Source: JAEUKQ01 sp964414755 (GTDB lineage: Bacteria; Pseudomonadota; Alphaproteobacteria; JAEUKQ01). Taken from it: a DNA stretch of 36,385 nucleotides. The translations under genes and the position numbers were made by a program. The notes beneath the pieces were generated by a model, which ran no database searches, was not told where the DNA came from, and saw only the letters and a program-made list of their open reading frames with translations. Positions 26,632-34,323 of this stretch are shown here, in pieces (the first letter of the stretch is position 1; every line of letters starts with the position of its first letter). The DNA is taken from positions 1-36,385 of the forward strand of contig CAYPXH010000012.1 in NCBI GenBank assembly GCA_964414755.1, given 5' to 3'.

Positions 26632-27305
26632 TCGGTTACTGTTTCAAGAAGGGTTACATCTGGAATAATAATCTCTCGTTTAATGCAATGAATTAATCCT
26701 TTTTTCTCAAGATCGCGTAAAAACTTGTTTACACTTTCACGGGTTGATCCAATCAAACTCGCTAAGCGTTCCTGTGGAAGGTACATAGTAATCTTGGTGC
26801 CAAGGATATGCTTTTCTCCATATCTTCTGGCCATATGCGACAACGCGCGTGCCAGTCGTAAAGTCATGGAAAGAAAAACACTATTTTCAATCTGATAGGT
26901 TGACCAACGCATCCTTTGGCATAATAGTTCAAGCAATTTTATGGCAAGGTTTGGATGACCCCGAAGAAAGTGAAGAAAATTTTCTCGACTTATGCTGATC
27001 AGCTCTGATTCAGTTGTGGCCTGAGCAGTTGCTGTTCGTGGCATTTGGTCGATGGCTGCAATTTCGCCAAAACCCTCACCAGCTTCAAGAAAATTAAGGA
27101 ACATGTCACGACCATCAACCGAAAAAGTGATAATAGCTATGCGCCCTTTTTTAATAAAATAAAAGTTGCTGTTGGTGTCGTATTTGCGAAAAATAAAGTC
27201 GTTTGCTTGAAAAAATATATGCCGGCCAAGCGATAAAAGCTCTTTAAGTTCATCGGCCGTTAGGCTTTTAATTAAGTCTGATTTATCGTTTTTGGTACTG
27301 TTCAT
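26610..27305 (-). CDS. Crp/Fnr-family transcriptional regulator, CRP-like
   Basis: 231 aa. The N-terminal cyclic-nucleotide-binding fold (about 15-125) has the phosphate-binding cassette GEGFGEIAAIDQMPRTATA with E81, R90 and T91. The C-helix keeps the hydroxyl pair S135-T136 where E. coli CRP has T127-S128. The C-terminal HTH is QERLASLIGSTRESVNKFLRDLE. In the recognition helix R189 and E190 match the TGTGA-reading R180-E181 of CRP, and K194 replaces R185. FNR-type cysteines are absent. The sequence therefore favours a cAMP-type CRP over FNR. It lies 34 bp after tfuA on the same strand, so it is probably the third gene of a ycaO-tfuA-crp unit. A TGTGA-N6-TCACA site at 30749-30764 is its natural candidate target. 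Confidence 0.9.
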   Translation of the reverse strand: MNSTKNDKSDLIKSLTADELKELLSLGRHIFFQANDFIFRKYDTNSNFYFIKKGRIAIITFSVDGRDMFLNFLEAGEGFGEIAAIDQMPRTATAQATTESELISISRENFLHFLRGHPNLAIKLLELLCQRMRWSTYQIENSVFLSMTLRLARALSHMARRYGEKHILGTKITMYLPQERLASLIGSTRESVNKFLRDLEKKGLIHCIKREIIIPDVTLLETVTEESFLVM

Positions 27306-27339
27306 GGCTTAATATAATTCTTATCTATTAACCAGACAA

Positions 27340-28113
27340 TCAAGGCTGATGTCTTTTAATGCTTCTATCCCAGAAACTTGTGTGTTCAAAATAATAGCCA
27401 ACCGACTTTGTAACCAGTGGTTTTTGCAATAATTTTTTTATTGTATCAACCATTTCCAAAGCATCTAGTTTTTTTTGATCAACCTTGTTCTGTTGTAGCC
27501 ACGTTTGTAATTTTGTTATTTCGTCCAAATCGCCACCAAGATCAATAAAAAGCTTGATAACAGATTCATAGGTTCTTTTCGGGTAATATTGTTTTTTGGC
27601 TATATCAATAAACATACGGTGTGTTTTTTGTGTAATCACATTATTTGTAACAGCTTTATCAAGCGTATAACGCATATTCACCATTGCTTCAGATAAAGAA
27701 CTATAACCAACTTCGGCGGGTGCGTGAACAACGGCAACTTCATCATCATCTTCCAAAATACCGCTGGCATAATCCTGGTATATTTTGCCACAGCCAATCA
27801 TTCCAAAGGCATGTAATTCTGCTGCGCGTAGAGCGCCCATACTGCTGCTGCCAAATACATGAATGCCTTGTTTCATGGCAAATAGTATTTCCTTATGCCA
27901 AACAGATGGAAGGTTACCAAAATATCCATCAATAATGCCAATAATGGCCGGCTTTTTTAAGACCGAACGATAAACATCACCTTCAGCAACGGGGGGTAAT
28001 ATAATAATATTTTCCTGGGCAATAATATTTTCAGCAACGCTAGATTTTAGGAAAGCAGATATAACCACCTGTTGGGGTATGGTTGGGCCACAAAAAATAT
28101 GTATAATATTCAT
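27340..28113 (-). CDS. tfuA: TfuA-like protein, YcaO partner
   Basis: 257 aa TfuA-domain protein. The conserved core is clear: HIFCGPTIP at the N terminus, PPVAEGDVYRSV (about 40-51), IGIIDGYFGNLPSVWHKEI (about 58-76) and HVFGSSSMGALRAAEL (85-100). EVAVVHAPAEVGYSSLSEAMVN follows. TfuA partners YcaO enzymes, and in characterised pairs (methanogen McrA thioamidation, thiovarsolin-type peptides) the two together replace a backbone amide oxygen by sulfur. TfuA is thought to help deliver the sulfur. The gene overlaps ycaO by 4 bp. The chemistry is assigned from the family and the substrate is unknown. Confidence 0.9.
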   Translation of the reverse strand: MNIIHIFCGPTIPQQVVISAFLKSSVAENIIAQENIIILPPVAEGDVYRSVLKKPAIIGIIDGYFGNLPSVWHKEILFAMKQGIHVFGSSSMGALRAAELHAFGMIGCGKIYQDYASGILEDDDEVAVVHAPAEVGYSSLSEAMVNMRYTLDKAVTNNVITQKTHRMFIDIAKKQYYPKRTYESVIKLFIDLGGDLDEITKLQTWLQQNKVDQKKLDALEMVDTIKKLLQKPLVTKSVGYYFEHTSFWDRSIKRHQP

Positions 28114-29414
28114 GATTGATGCCTTATTAAAATTTCCTGCGCGCGCGGACCAAATTTGTAGGATGGGGAGGAGGCAATACCCTCAAGACCAGGAATAATA
28201 ATTTTAACAACTGGGATTCCAAATTCTTTCCGCGTTAGATTGACGGCTATAACCTGGTTAATCCCACAAGCTTTAAGGCGTCCCAGCTGCCAGTCAATAT
28301 CTTCAGCAATATTACGCGAATGCCAACTTGCGCCATCATTAAAATGACGCTGCTGCTGATCTTCAATTTTTTTGCGCCATGTAAAATAAACACTTTCTTG
28401 GAGATGCGCTTCATATTCTTGCCTAGGCATATCATCACGTGCCCCCGAAATAAATGTTAAACGGCTTTGTGCAGCTTCTGTAAGGGCGCGTCTTAATGCA
28501 ATAGCACGATTAGGATGGCAACCCATGCCGCTTGATGGGCGGAATCCATGATGGGGTGGAGGTGTATTTTCAATAACACGGCAAAGAAAGGTTGGTATGC
28601 CTAGGTTACTGGTCATCTCCCAAACACCAACCAATATGTTGGCATCACGATACCTGGTTAGCAATTCTACACAGCCCGGTTCATCAACAGTGCTGATGTC
28701 AATTTTTGTTTTAGCCTGATGTTCACTTTGTAAGCAGTGCCACAATGTGGTTGCATCACGTTCGATAACCTCGCTGATGCCATGGTTGATTGCCTCAAGA
28801 AGATGATTTCCTGAAGCTAGACCATTAGAATTACTTGGAAAGCAACCATGTCCTGATGGTTTTGGCAAACAAAAATTAATGCTAACACTTTCAAATGGTA
28901 CCATGGTGGCACAACCATTCATTAAATCCGTACCTTCTACCCATAAAATTGGATAGTTCGGGTGAAAAGGGCTATTGGGTGATTGTGGCATTAAGCTCAC
29001 GTCAGCCAGTCGATGGGTGTGGTAAATCTCAGCGTAACTGCTTAAAAGGATTGGAAGCCGAATGTTTTCAGCGTGATAGGCTTCAATTGACTCCATAACA
29101 GCCGAAGCTTTAGCGGCATTCAGTGTTAACCCTTTGCCCTGCGATACTGAAATTGAGCGTGAATTAGGCCTTGTCGCCATAACAACTGGGATGCCAATGT
29201 GATCCAGGCCGGTAACATTAGCTATCCTGGTAATACCAAAAACCGGAAGAAGCCCCTGTACGCGTTCTAAGGTTTCAGCAGCATCAATAAGACGTTCACC
29301 CTGGGTATACTCAACCGGTTTGCCAAAGCCTAGGCTGCTAAAATTAACTATGCTACCAGGTTTTTGTGGCTGCTCATTATTATTAAGCAGGGATGATATA
29401 TTAAAACTTATCAT
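28110..29414 (-). CDS. YcaO-domain protein (TfuA-associated)
   Basis: 434 aa. YcaO enzymes activate a peptide backbone amide oxygen with ATP, allowing azoline, amidine or thioamide formation. ATP/Mg residues can be seen: the AVMESIEAYHAEN block (E108, E111), GISEVIERDATTLWH (E215, E218, R219, D220) and LTEAAQSRLTFISGARDD (E313, Q316, R318). The C terminus ends EILIRHQS and lacks the PxPxP motif typical of azoline-forming YcaO. With the overlapping tfuA gene this favours thioamidation. No E1-like or F-protein gene is present. The ATG at 29414 has only a distant GGAA upstream. The promoter region carries repeated CTATAGCAA elements. The substrate peptide is not evident next to the gene. Confidence 0.93.
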   Translation of the reverse strand: MISFNISSLLNNNEQPQKPGSIVNFSSLGFGKPVEYTQGERLIDAAETLERVQGLLPVFGITRIANVTGLDHIGIPVVMATRPNSRSISVSQGKGLTLNAAKASAVMESIEAYHAENIRLPILLSSYAEIYHTHRLADVSLMPQSPNSPFHPNYPILWVEGTDLMNGCATMVPFESVSINFCLPKPSGHGCFPSNSNGLASGNHLLEAINHGISEVIERDATTLWHCLQSEHQAKTKIDISTVDEPGCVELLTRYRDANILVGVWEMTSNLGIPTFLCRVIENTPPPHHGFRPSSGMGCHPNRAIALRRALTEAAQSRLTFISGARDDMPRQEYEAHLQESVYFTWRKKIEDQQQRHFNDGASWHSRNIAEDIDWQLGRLKACGINQVIAVNLTRKEFGIPVVKIIIPGLEGIASSPSYKFGPRAQEILIRHQS

Positions 29415-29859
29415 GTGCGTGTTTTAATTCCCTATACGAAAGGCTTATTATTAGTTATTATTTATTATTTGATACTAAATTTGCCTTATTCTTTTCATAA
29501 ATACTATAGCAATTTTTGTATAGGCTATAGCAAATAATTATTATGAATGTAATAAAAACATGATTTTTAAAATAAGAAATAAGCAATTTATTTGCTATAA
29601 TTTTTACTTAACTATTTGATTATACAAGATAAAAAAATTAATTAAATAAATTATCAGTCAAGATTTATAATTATTATGGATTAAAAAACCTGTATGAACG
29701 ACTTTGTTATTACGTTGTTAGACCACTTGCTACATATTTTTAAGGTCTAAGAGGTAACATTTTATATGTCATGCGTTTAATAAAAAAAAAGATCAAAGTG
29801 TTCAGCAATATATAAGACAACAACATCTTATATAAACTGCCATAATTTTATCTATAATC
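29415..29859. promoter_or_regulatory. Upstream region of ycaO with CTATAGCAA direct repeats
   Basis: 445 bp without a gene. CTATAGCAA occurs at 29504-29512 and 29525-29533, exactly 21 bp apart (two helical turns). An inverted 8-base match, TTGCTATA, is at 29592-29599. The spacing suggests a regulator-binding array for ycaO. Nearer the 216-aa gene end there is a TATATAAGA/TCTTATATA hairpin (29809-29834) without a good T run, and a TTAGACC/GGTCTAA inverted repeat (about 29717-29749). I found no convincing open frame longer than about 18 codons. Confidence 0.4.
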
Positions 29860-30510
29860 CTATCTTTTCTTGTGTGGCTTAGACGGTTTTTGTTTTTTCT
29901 TTCTTTGTTTTTTTACTGTTGCTATAGCTGATTGGGCAATTACGCCTTGTACATTGGCATAATGCATATTGATCACCATGTTGAACACTTCACAAAACTG
30001 AAGCATATTACTTTCATTAAGTGCGAATAAAAAAATAGTTATTAATTCTTGTTGTAAATCGTCTTTTGTTTCATCGGGCATAATCGATGCAAGATATGTA
30101 GTGTCTTTTTGTTCTGCCGTTAATTTTGAAAGAAAAGCAATCGAGCCTTTTTCATTTTTTTCCTTGATAAAATCCATAATCAAATTGGCATCAATCGTAC
30201 TTTTATCGGATGTTTTGTTCTTGATTATTGATTTAAACTCTTCGGGAATCGTTTTGGATTTAGCAACTAGTGATACAATATTTTCAAGCATATCACTTTG
30301 GATTGTTGCCGACGCTTTTGATGCGACCTCGGCAATTGGGATTATTTGCTCAATTTGTACAGGCGGTAGAAAAGACATACGTGTTGAACAAATAGTATTT
30401 GCAACATTGGCTGCAATATATTTGGGTGTCAGGTCAATTAAATTTACAAATATTTCTTCCATACTAAGAACTTTTTTATGTTCATTGGTTGTGGGTGTTG
30501 TATCACTCAT
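29860..30510 (-). CDS. Unrecognised 216-aa helical protein with basic tail
   Basis: I do not recognise this protein. It is predicted mostly helical, with no signal peptide and no convincing transmembrane helix. The first 20 residues are polar, a central part is rich in Lys, Glu and Asp, and a hydrophobic amphipathic stretch lies at about 155-195 (ITIFLFALNESNMLQF). The last 17 residues are almost all Lys, Arg, Pro, Gln and His, a typical nucleic-acid or membrane-surface contacting tail. It has a good GGGAG ribosome site 7 nt before the ATG and a near-consensus promoter further up, so it is very likely a real gene. It lies on the same strand as ycaO but 445 bp upstream and with its own promoter. 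Confidence 0.75.
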   Translation of the reverse strand: MSDTTPTTNEHKKVLSMEEIFVNLIDLTPKYIAANVANTICSTRMSFLPPVQIEQIIPIAEVASKASATIQSDMLENIVSLVAKSKTIPEEFKSIIKNKTSDKSTIDANLIMDFIKEKNEKGSIAFLSKLTAEQKDTTYLASIMPDETKDDLQQELITIFLFALNESNMLQFCEVFNMVINMHYANVQGVIAQSAIATVKKQRKKKQKPSKPHKKR

Positions 30511-30575
30511 TCTATTCTCCCTGGGTTGCTTGATTGTTAAACTTTTTAGTAAGTAATTTAAGAAACATTTAATCG

Positions 30576-30603
30576 ATTATACTATTACTAAGAATTTTAT
30601 CAA
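30576..30603 (-). promoter_or_regulatory. Sigma70-type promoter of the 216-aa gene
   Basis: On the minus strand TTGATA (30603-30598), a 16-bp spacer and perfect TATAAT (30581-30576) precede the gene, giving an expected leader of about 60 nt. Confidence 0.6.
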
Positions 30604-30742
30604 AATTTAAAACCGGCTTTGTAAAGCTGCCACATTTACTGTTAGTACAACGGTCACAATCTTTGTCTATTCAGCCTATATTCATATTAATTAGGCGAAT
30701 GTACCAAACATTACATAAAAAAAATATATAACTTTTTTTAAA

Positions 30743-30770
30743 AAAAACTGTGAGCTAGATCACAGTTTTT
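30743..30770. promoter_or_regulatory. CRP-type palindrome TGTGA-N6-TCACA, or terminator-like hairpin
   Basis: TGTGAGCTAGATCACA (30749-30764) matches the CRP consensus half-sites exactly with a 6-bp centre. It sits in an 11-bp perfect stem (from 30743 to 30770), with T runs just downstream on the plus strand and on the minus strand. It lies in the gap between the divergent 216-aa and 85-aa genes, with no gene reading into it, which favours an operator. As drawn it could also act as an intrinsic terminator. A CRP-like regulator with TGTGA-reading residues is encoded 3.5 kb away. Confidence 0.55.
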
Positions 30771-30870
30771 CATTTTTTTTTGTGATACGGGTTGTGGTGA
30801 TTGCAAGAATATTTTGCTTCGAATCACCTGTGTGATTAGCCAAATCTCTTGTGGTCTGCTCTGTGTGTGA

Positions 30871-30922
30871 TGATTGGGGCGATTAAAATTGGGTAATCCT
30901 ATATTTTGAATGACCCCAATCA
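30871..30922 (+). promoter_or_regulatory. Long inverted repeat in the 85-aa gene leader (possible attenuator)
   Basis: TGATTGGGG (30871-30879) and CCCCAATCA (30914-30922) are perfect 9-base complements separated by 34 nt. A run of seven T follows 5 nt later and then the AACGAGG ribosome site of the 85-aa gene. In RNA this is a stem followed by U's directly before the start region, the layout of an attenuator or a translation-control hairpin. A second imperfect stem (GGTGATT/AATCACC, about 30796-30829) lies upstream. Confidence 0.4.
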
Positions 30923-30945
30923 GAAATTTTTTTAACGAGGTTTAA

Positions 30946-31203
30946 ATGAAAAAAGATCATTTTATTGTGCTTGGGCAGGATGGTAAAAGCTATTTTATTG
31001 TCGACAGCCGCTGTTTTCCTGCATCGAATCAGGCAATCGAAGGTGCTATGGTTCAAACCAGTAATTGTTCTTCGCCTGCTTCTTCAGTTGGAAAACTCTA
31101 TCCGCCCGTTTTGCCAACAAATTATACAAGGAACAGGCCTGATTACATAGCGCCATCATTAAGTTCAATATTAATTAAATATAACCGCCGCAACCGTCAT
31201 TAG
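30946..31203 (+). CDS. Unrecognised 85-aa peptide, possible substrate of the YcaO-TfuA pair
   Basis: I do not recognise this small protein. A GAGG ribosome site lies 5 nt before the ATG. The N-terminal third is beta-like and charged (MKKDHFIVLGQDGKSYFIVD). The middle is rich in Ser, Asn, Pro and Ala with two Cys (C23, C41). The C terminus has Pro/Tyr/Asn-rich segments ending in basic residues (IKYNRRNRH). There is no signal peptide or transmembrane helix. A leader-like front and a compositionally simple tail would fit a peptide precursor, but nothing proves it. Its position near ycaO-tfuA-crp and downstream of a CRP-type site makes it the nearest small-gene candidate. It could equally be an unrelated hypothetical protein. 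Confidence 0.6.
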   Translation: MKKDHFIVLGQDGKSYFIVDSRCFPASNQAIEGAMVQTSNCSSPASSVGKLYPPVLPTNYTRNRPDYIAPSLSSILIKYNRRNRH

Positions 31204-31560
31204 TAGATAGTTTATTTTAATACATAATGCGATTGGGTAAATGGTTGTAATCGTCAAGTACGGCCTAAAACTATATAACATACGTCAATGATCGCTTACA
31301 TTGCTTATGCGCTTGTTGGTTGCTGACGATTATATTGTGTTTATAGGTGTTATGATTGTACGATTTATGTTTGGTGTTTTTGTGATTCTTAAACCATTTT
31401 ATTTATGGGTTGCCTTTGTATATCCTTAAGGCCGAATCATATGAAAGCATAGACTAGGTTTATTGCCAGTTATTATTTGCTGTACAACATAAAAATTCTT
31501 AGCTGCCGACAGACAGGCTTGACCTTTTCAATTTTGTTTGGACAGTATTAAGATTATTAG

Positions 31561-31644
31561 GCAGTTTATTGCGAATAATTGCGTAAACTATTAAAACTGC
31601 ACATATTAAACTGTGCATTACCTTGCCGGTGCCCTGGTAAGCAA
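31561..31644. other. Cluster of three small inverted repeats before a terminator (possible structured RNA)
   Basis: GCAGTTT/AAACTGC (31561-31600), TGCACA/TGTGCA (31598-31617) and CTTGC/GCAAG (31622-31644) follow one another. They are followed within 50 nt by the intrinsic terminator at 31693. Such a chain can be a small non-coding RNA or simply the 3' leader of the 85-aa transcript. I do not recognise a known RNA family. Confidence 0.2.
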
Positions 31645-31685
31645 GATATCCAAATAAAGACAGGTAATTTTATAAAACTAAACAA

Positions 31686-31730
31686 TAAAAAAACAGGTGG
31701 ATAATCGCCATTAACCACCTGTCTCTTTTT
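31686..31730. terminator. Bidirectional intrinsic terminator
   Basis: ACAGGTGG (31693-31700) pairs with CCACCTGT (31715-31722). The stem may extend through TAAT/ATTA after one mismatch. On the plus strand it is followed by CTCTTTTT, and on the minus strand by seven T. It probably ends the 85-aa gene transcript and blocks read-through from the opposite side. Confidence 0.65.
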
Positions 31731-32656
31731 CGATCAACTTTTTTATTTGTATATCTAACATCATGATTTGATTGGAGACCAACCAATCGAGAAACAATTT
31801 AACAGCACTTTTTTACAAAAAACAAATTATATATTAATATGTAATATTTGTTTTAATAAAAAAATTTCTTATATAATCAGCCTTATAAAATATAAAATTT
31901 ATTTTTATACACATAATACGAGTCAATATTCTATTAAATAATTGCCGTTTTCCAAATATAATTTTGGGGTTGTTAGAAAATAACATTCAATTCTTAAAAA
32001 AATACGTATTATCAACAATCTTAATCAATGCCTGGGATAGCGATTTTTTTAACAAGCCAAACTAATGATAGGCAGCAATATTGCGATCACGGATGCCAGT
32101 TGCTGATGGGAAAAGCTAATGCAATTATTTTAAAACTGGTGCTGTGTGTTTAGGTGCAGCTAGCCATTGATTTTTATCGTGTGCAGATATTTTGTTTAAT
32201 GTATTTGCAATGGATTTGGTTATTGTGTGTGCTAGTAAAGTTGCAGCAATACAAGCCATTAAAACGATATAAAGGCGACAAGATAGGTTGTTGCAATTTT
32301 TATCTATACCAACACCCAATACAGAGGATTGGACGGCATAGATAAAACTTTATTTAAGCTAGGTCGGAATAAATTATACCCAAATTTGTGCCGTGATTCG
32401 GTGGTTAAAAACAGGCAAAACCCAAAGCCATATCAAATCGACGACAATACTTATTGTGAAGCTTTTAGTTGATAAAAGAAATTACCATAGAGTGAGCTAC
32501 AAATTTAAGGAATTGCTGACTAAATAAAAAAACCTAGGGTTGGTTAAGTTTTTGTGCTTAAAGCGACGTCAATATGGGGGCTGATTTGCTTGATGTGCTG
32601 GTGGGGTGCTACGGCTATTTTTTACGATAAGTTTCATAATGATTATTATAAAACCG

Positions 32657-33038
32657 GAAGAGGGTTATTGCGCTAGTGTCCGTAAAGGTGGATACGAACA
32701 AGGTGCCGGTAGTAAAGTTCCACGGTTTCGGTCTGTTAACACGGTGGTGAAGTATCGCTGTACTCGTGCCAAATACTAGAAACGAATCATTAACAAAATC
32801 AAACCTGACAGCATTTTCTACACCGGTGGTTATCGGTCGTACAATTCATAAGATGTGCCCAAGTTCAAATATTGTTAAACCATTGCTTTGTTAGCTTTGT
32901 TGGTAAACAGAATCATAACAAGGGTTTCAAAACTTTTGGAATAAAACCAAGTGTATCTTGCAAATACCAGCCCTAAAAAATTTTCCTCCGTTTTGCAAGG
33001 AATGTGCGTTCAGCTTCAATCGCGGTTTACCAAAATAA
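32657..33038 (+). pseudogene. Broken IS1595-family (ISXO2-like) transposase remnant
   Basis: Three-frame reading recovers the DDE-domain landmarks of IS1595-type transposases in order. EEGYCASVRKGGYEQGAGSK begins at 32657 and corresponds to the family's D/E-x-YFGG-xRKGK-RGR-GAAGK-P region. Then come IKPDSIFYTGGYRSYNS and, after a stop, DVPKFKYC (family V-PDSIVYSD-YRSYN...FKH). FVGKQNHNKGF, in another frame, matches F-x-x-x-NHINGIENFW, and FCKECAFSFNRGLPK ends at 33038 (family LKECEFRFN). At least two in-frame stops and two frameshifts separate these blocks, so the enzyme is dead. The N-terminal zinc-ribbon part and the terminal inverted repeats were not found. The element documents past insertion in this gene-poor region. 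Confidence 0.75.
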
Positions 33039-34251
33039 TCGTTGGAAGCAAAAAAGCAGACCAATTTTGGGTCTATCTATGACAGTTCAAAAAAAGCTTG
33101 TTTATTGAACAGCAAGAAAAACACAATATGTAATAATACCTTCTACCTTAACTGCTGATAGCAGAACTGATTCGTTTTTTTAAAATAATCTTGCGGGTAC
33201 CAATAATTGAATAAGACAATATATATTTGCTGGTTTTAGAGAGAAGGGGCAAAATGCAAACCTGAGATCGTACCGGTAAAATGGTGATAAAATAAAATAC
33301 TGAAATATTACACCGCCCTATTTACCAAAAATCCAATAAGACCGAATCAGGAACACATGTGCACATAAATTTATCTGCACGTTTTAAGGTTTCATAAACA
33401 ATACTAAAATGAATTAATTATTGGTTTTGTGGTTTTGCATGGTTTACTGCGTTTGCATTAATTATGTTTGAAAAATATGATTTTTAGCAATTGGGCTGCT
33501 TAATAATTATGTTAAGTTATTGTCTTCATATTGGTTTAACAAACGTGGCTATTGCACGATATTGAATTATGCTATGTGTCTAGCAGATTATAACCTAAAG
33601 CAAAATTTTACTGCATCAGAAATTTTCTAAGGTAAGCATATAAAAGTATTACAACGACCTGTGGAAAAAATTCTTGATAATTTGAAAAAAAAATTTAAAG
33701 GGAACTTGTCAATCATCGAAAATATGCGTAACTAATTTTGCTTGTTGAATTTTTCCTAAGCTGTTTTATTTGCTATGTTTGTGCTGTTTTTAGTTGCTTC
33801 TTGATGCCTATCAATAATTTCTGTTCGAAAAACCTTGGGTAATATATATTCATAACAGGTTGGGTTGGCGGATAAAATATAAAAAGTTCCTGATTCGGTC
33901 TTGAAAACAAATTTGTCTGTAAATAAGACAGGTTTTTGCTTAATAGCATAAGCGGTTATATAAAAACATCGTACCCAAACCAACAAAAAAGAAGATTTTA
34001 TGTTTTTTTGTATGCATGATCTAATGTAGTGCAAGCAAAAATTGATAAAGTTTTTGCTCTTGATCGGGGACACAGTTTATTTTTTTAGGGTATACAACAA
34101 CAGAATAGCTAAATCTATAAGACATAGTGGGTTGTTGTAGTTTGACCCCAATGATATAGTCCTAAGCTGCTTATGATTAATGGATGTTTTTTTTAATACT
34201 AGTGTCTTAGTATAGACAATATATTTTGGCTTATGAAAAAGATAAGGGCTG
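33039..34251. other. Gene-poor segment with coding debris
   Basis: No intact gene is supported. A GTG-initiated 105-codon frame at 33756-34073 (-) has no ribosome site. It contains FKTESGTFYILSANPTCYEY, and the six residues KTESGT recur in a frame on the opposite strand at 33338-33355, where 17 bp are an exact inverted match (33338-33354 with 33886-33902). A frame ending at about 33735 (+) encodes a Lys-rich 30-residue tail (VEKILDNLKKKFKGNL). I read these as pieces of eroded genes of unknown identity. Confidence 0.4.
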
Positions 34252-34281
34252 AAAAAAAGGGTAACAGTAAAACTGTTACCC
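34252..34281 (-). terminator. Strong intrinsic terminator (leftward)
   Basis: GGGTAACAG and CTGTTACCC form a perfect 9-bp stem with a 5-nt loop, followed on the minus strand by seven T. There is no T run on the plus strand. It lies about 210 bp past the TPR gene and directly after the porin-like coding tail at 34324-34377. Confidence 0.75.
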
Positions 34282-34323
34282 CTTAAGTTATTATCCTACT
34301 TTTTTATTACAGCACCTTTACAA

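Larger units (their letters stand above)
31204..32656. other. Gene-poor segment, mostly decayed sequence
   Basis: No convincing gene. There are short frames without ribosome sites: a hydrophobic 41-codon frame at 31306-31429 (+), a TTG-initiated 64-codon frame at 32125-32319 (-) with one membrane-like helix, and a roughly 60-codon stop-bounded frame ending about 32469 (+). Stops are spread through all frames, as expected for eroded genes. A bidirectional terminator hairpin and a cluster of small inverted repeats (31561-31644) are listed separately. Confidence 0.5.

Noticed and set aside
28110..29414. Azoline-forming (microcin B17-type) YcaO cluster
   Set aside because: The C terminus lacks PxPxP, and there is no E1-like/ocin-ThiF protein or dehydrogenase. 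The TfuA partner points to other chemistry.
31306..31429. Short hydrophobic plus-strand frame downstream of the 85-aa gene
   Set aside because: No ribosome site at the first ATG and no recognisable composition beyond AT-rich hydrophobic codons.
32125..32319. 64-codon TTG-initiated frame with one membrane-like helix
   Set aside because: No ribosome site, a rare start codon and position inside decayed sequence. Not supported as a gene.
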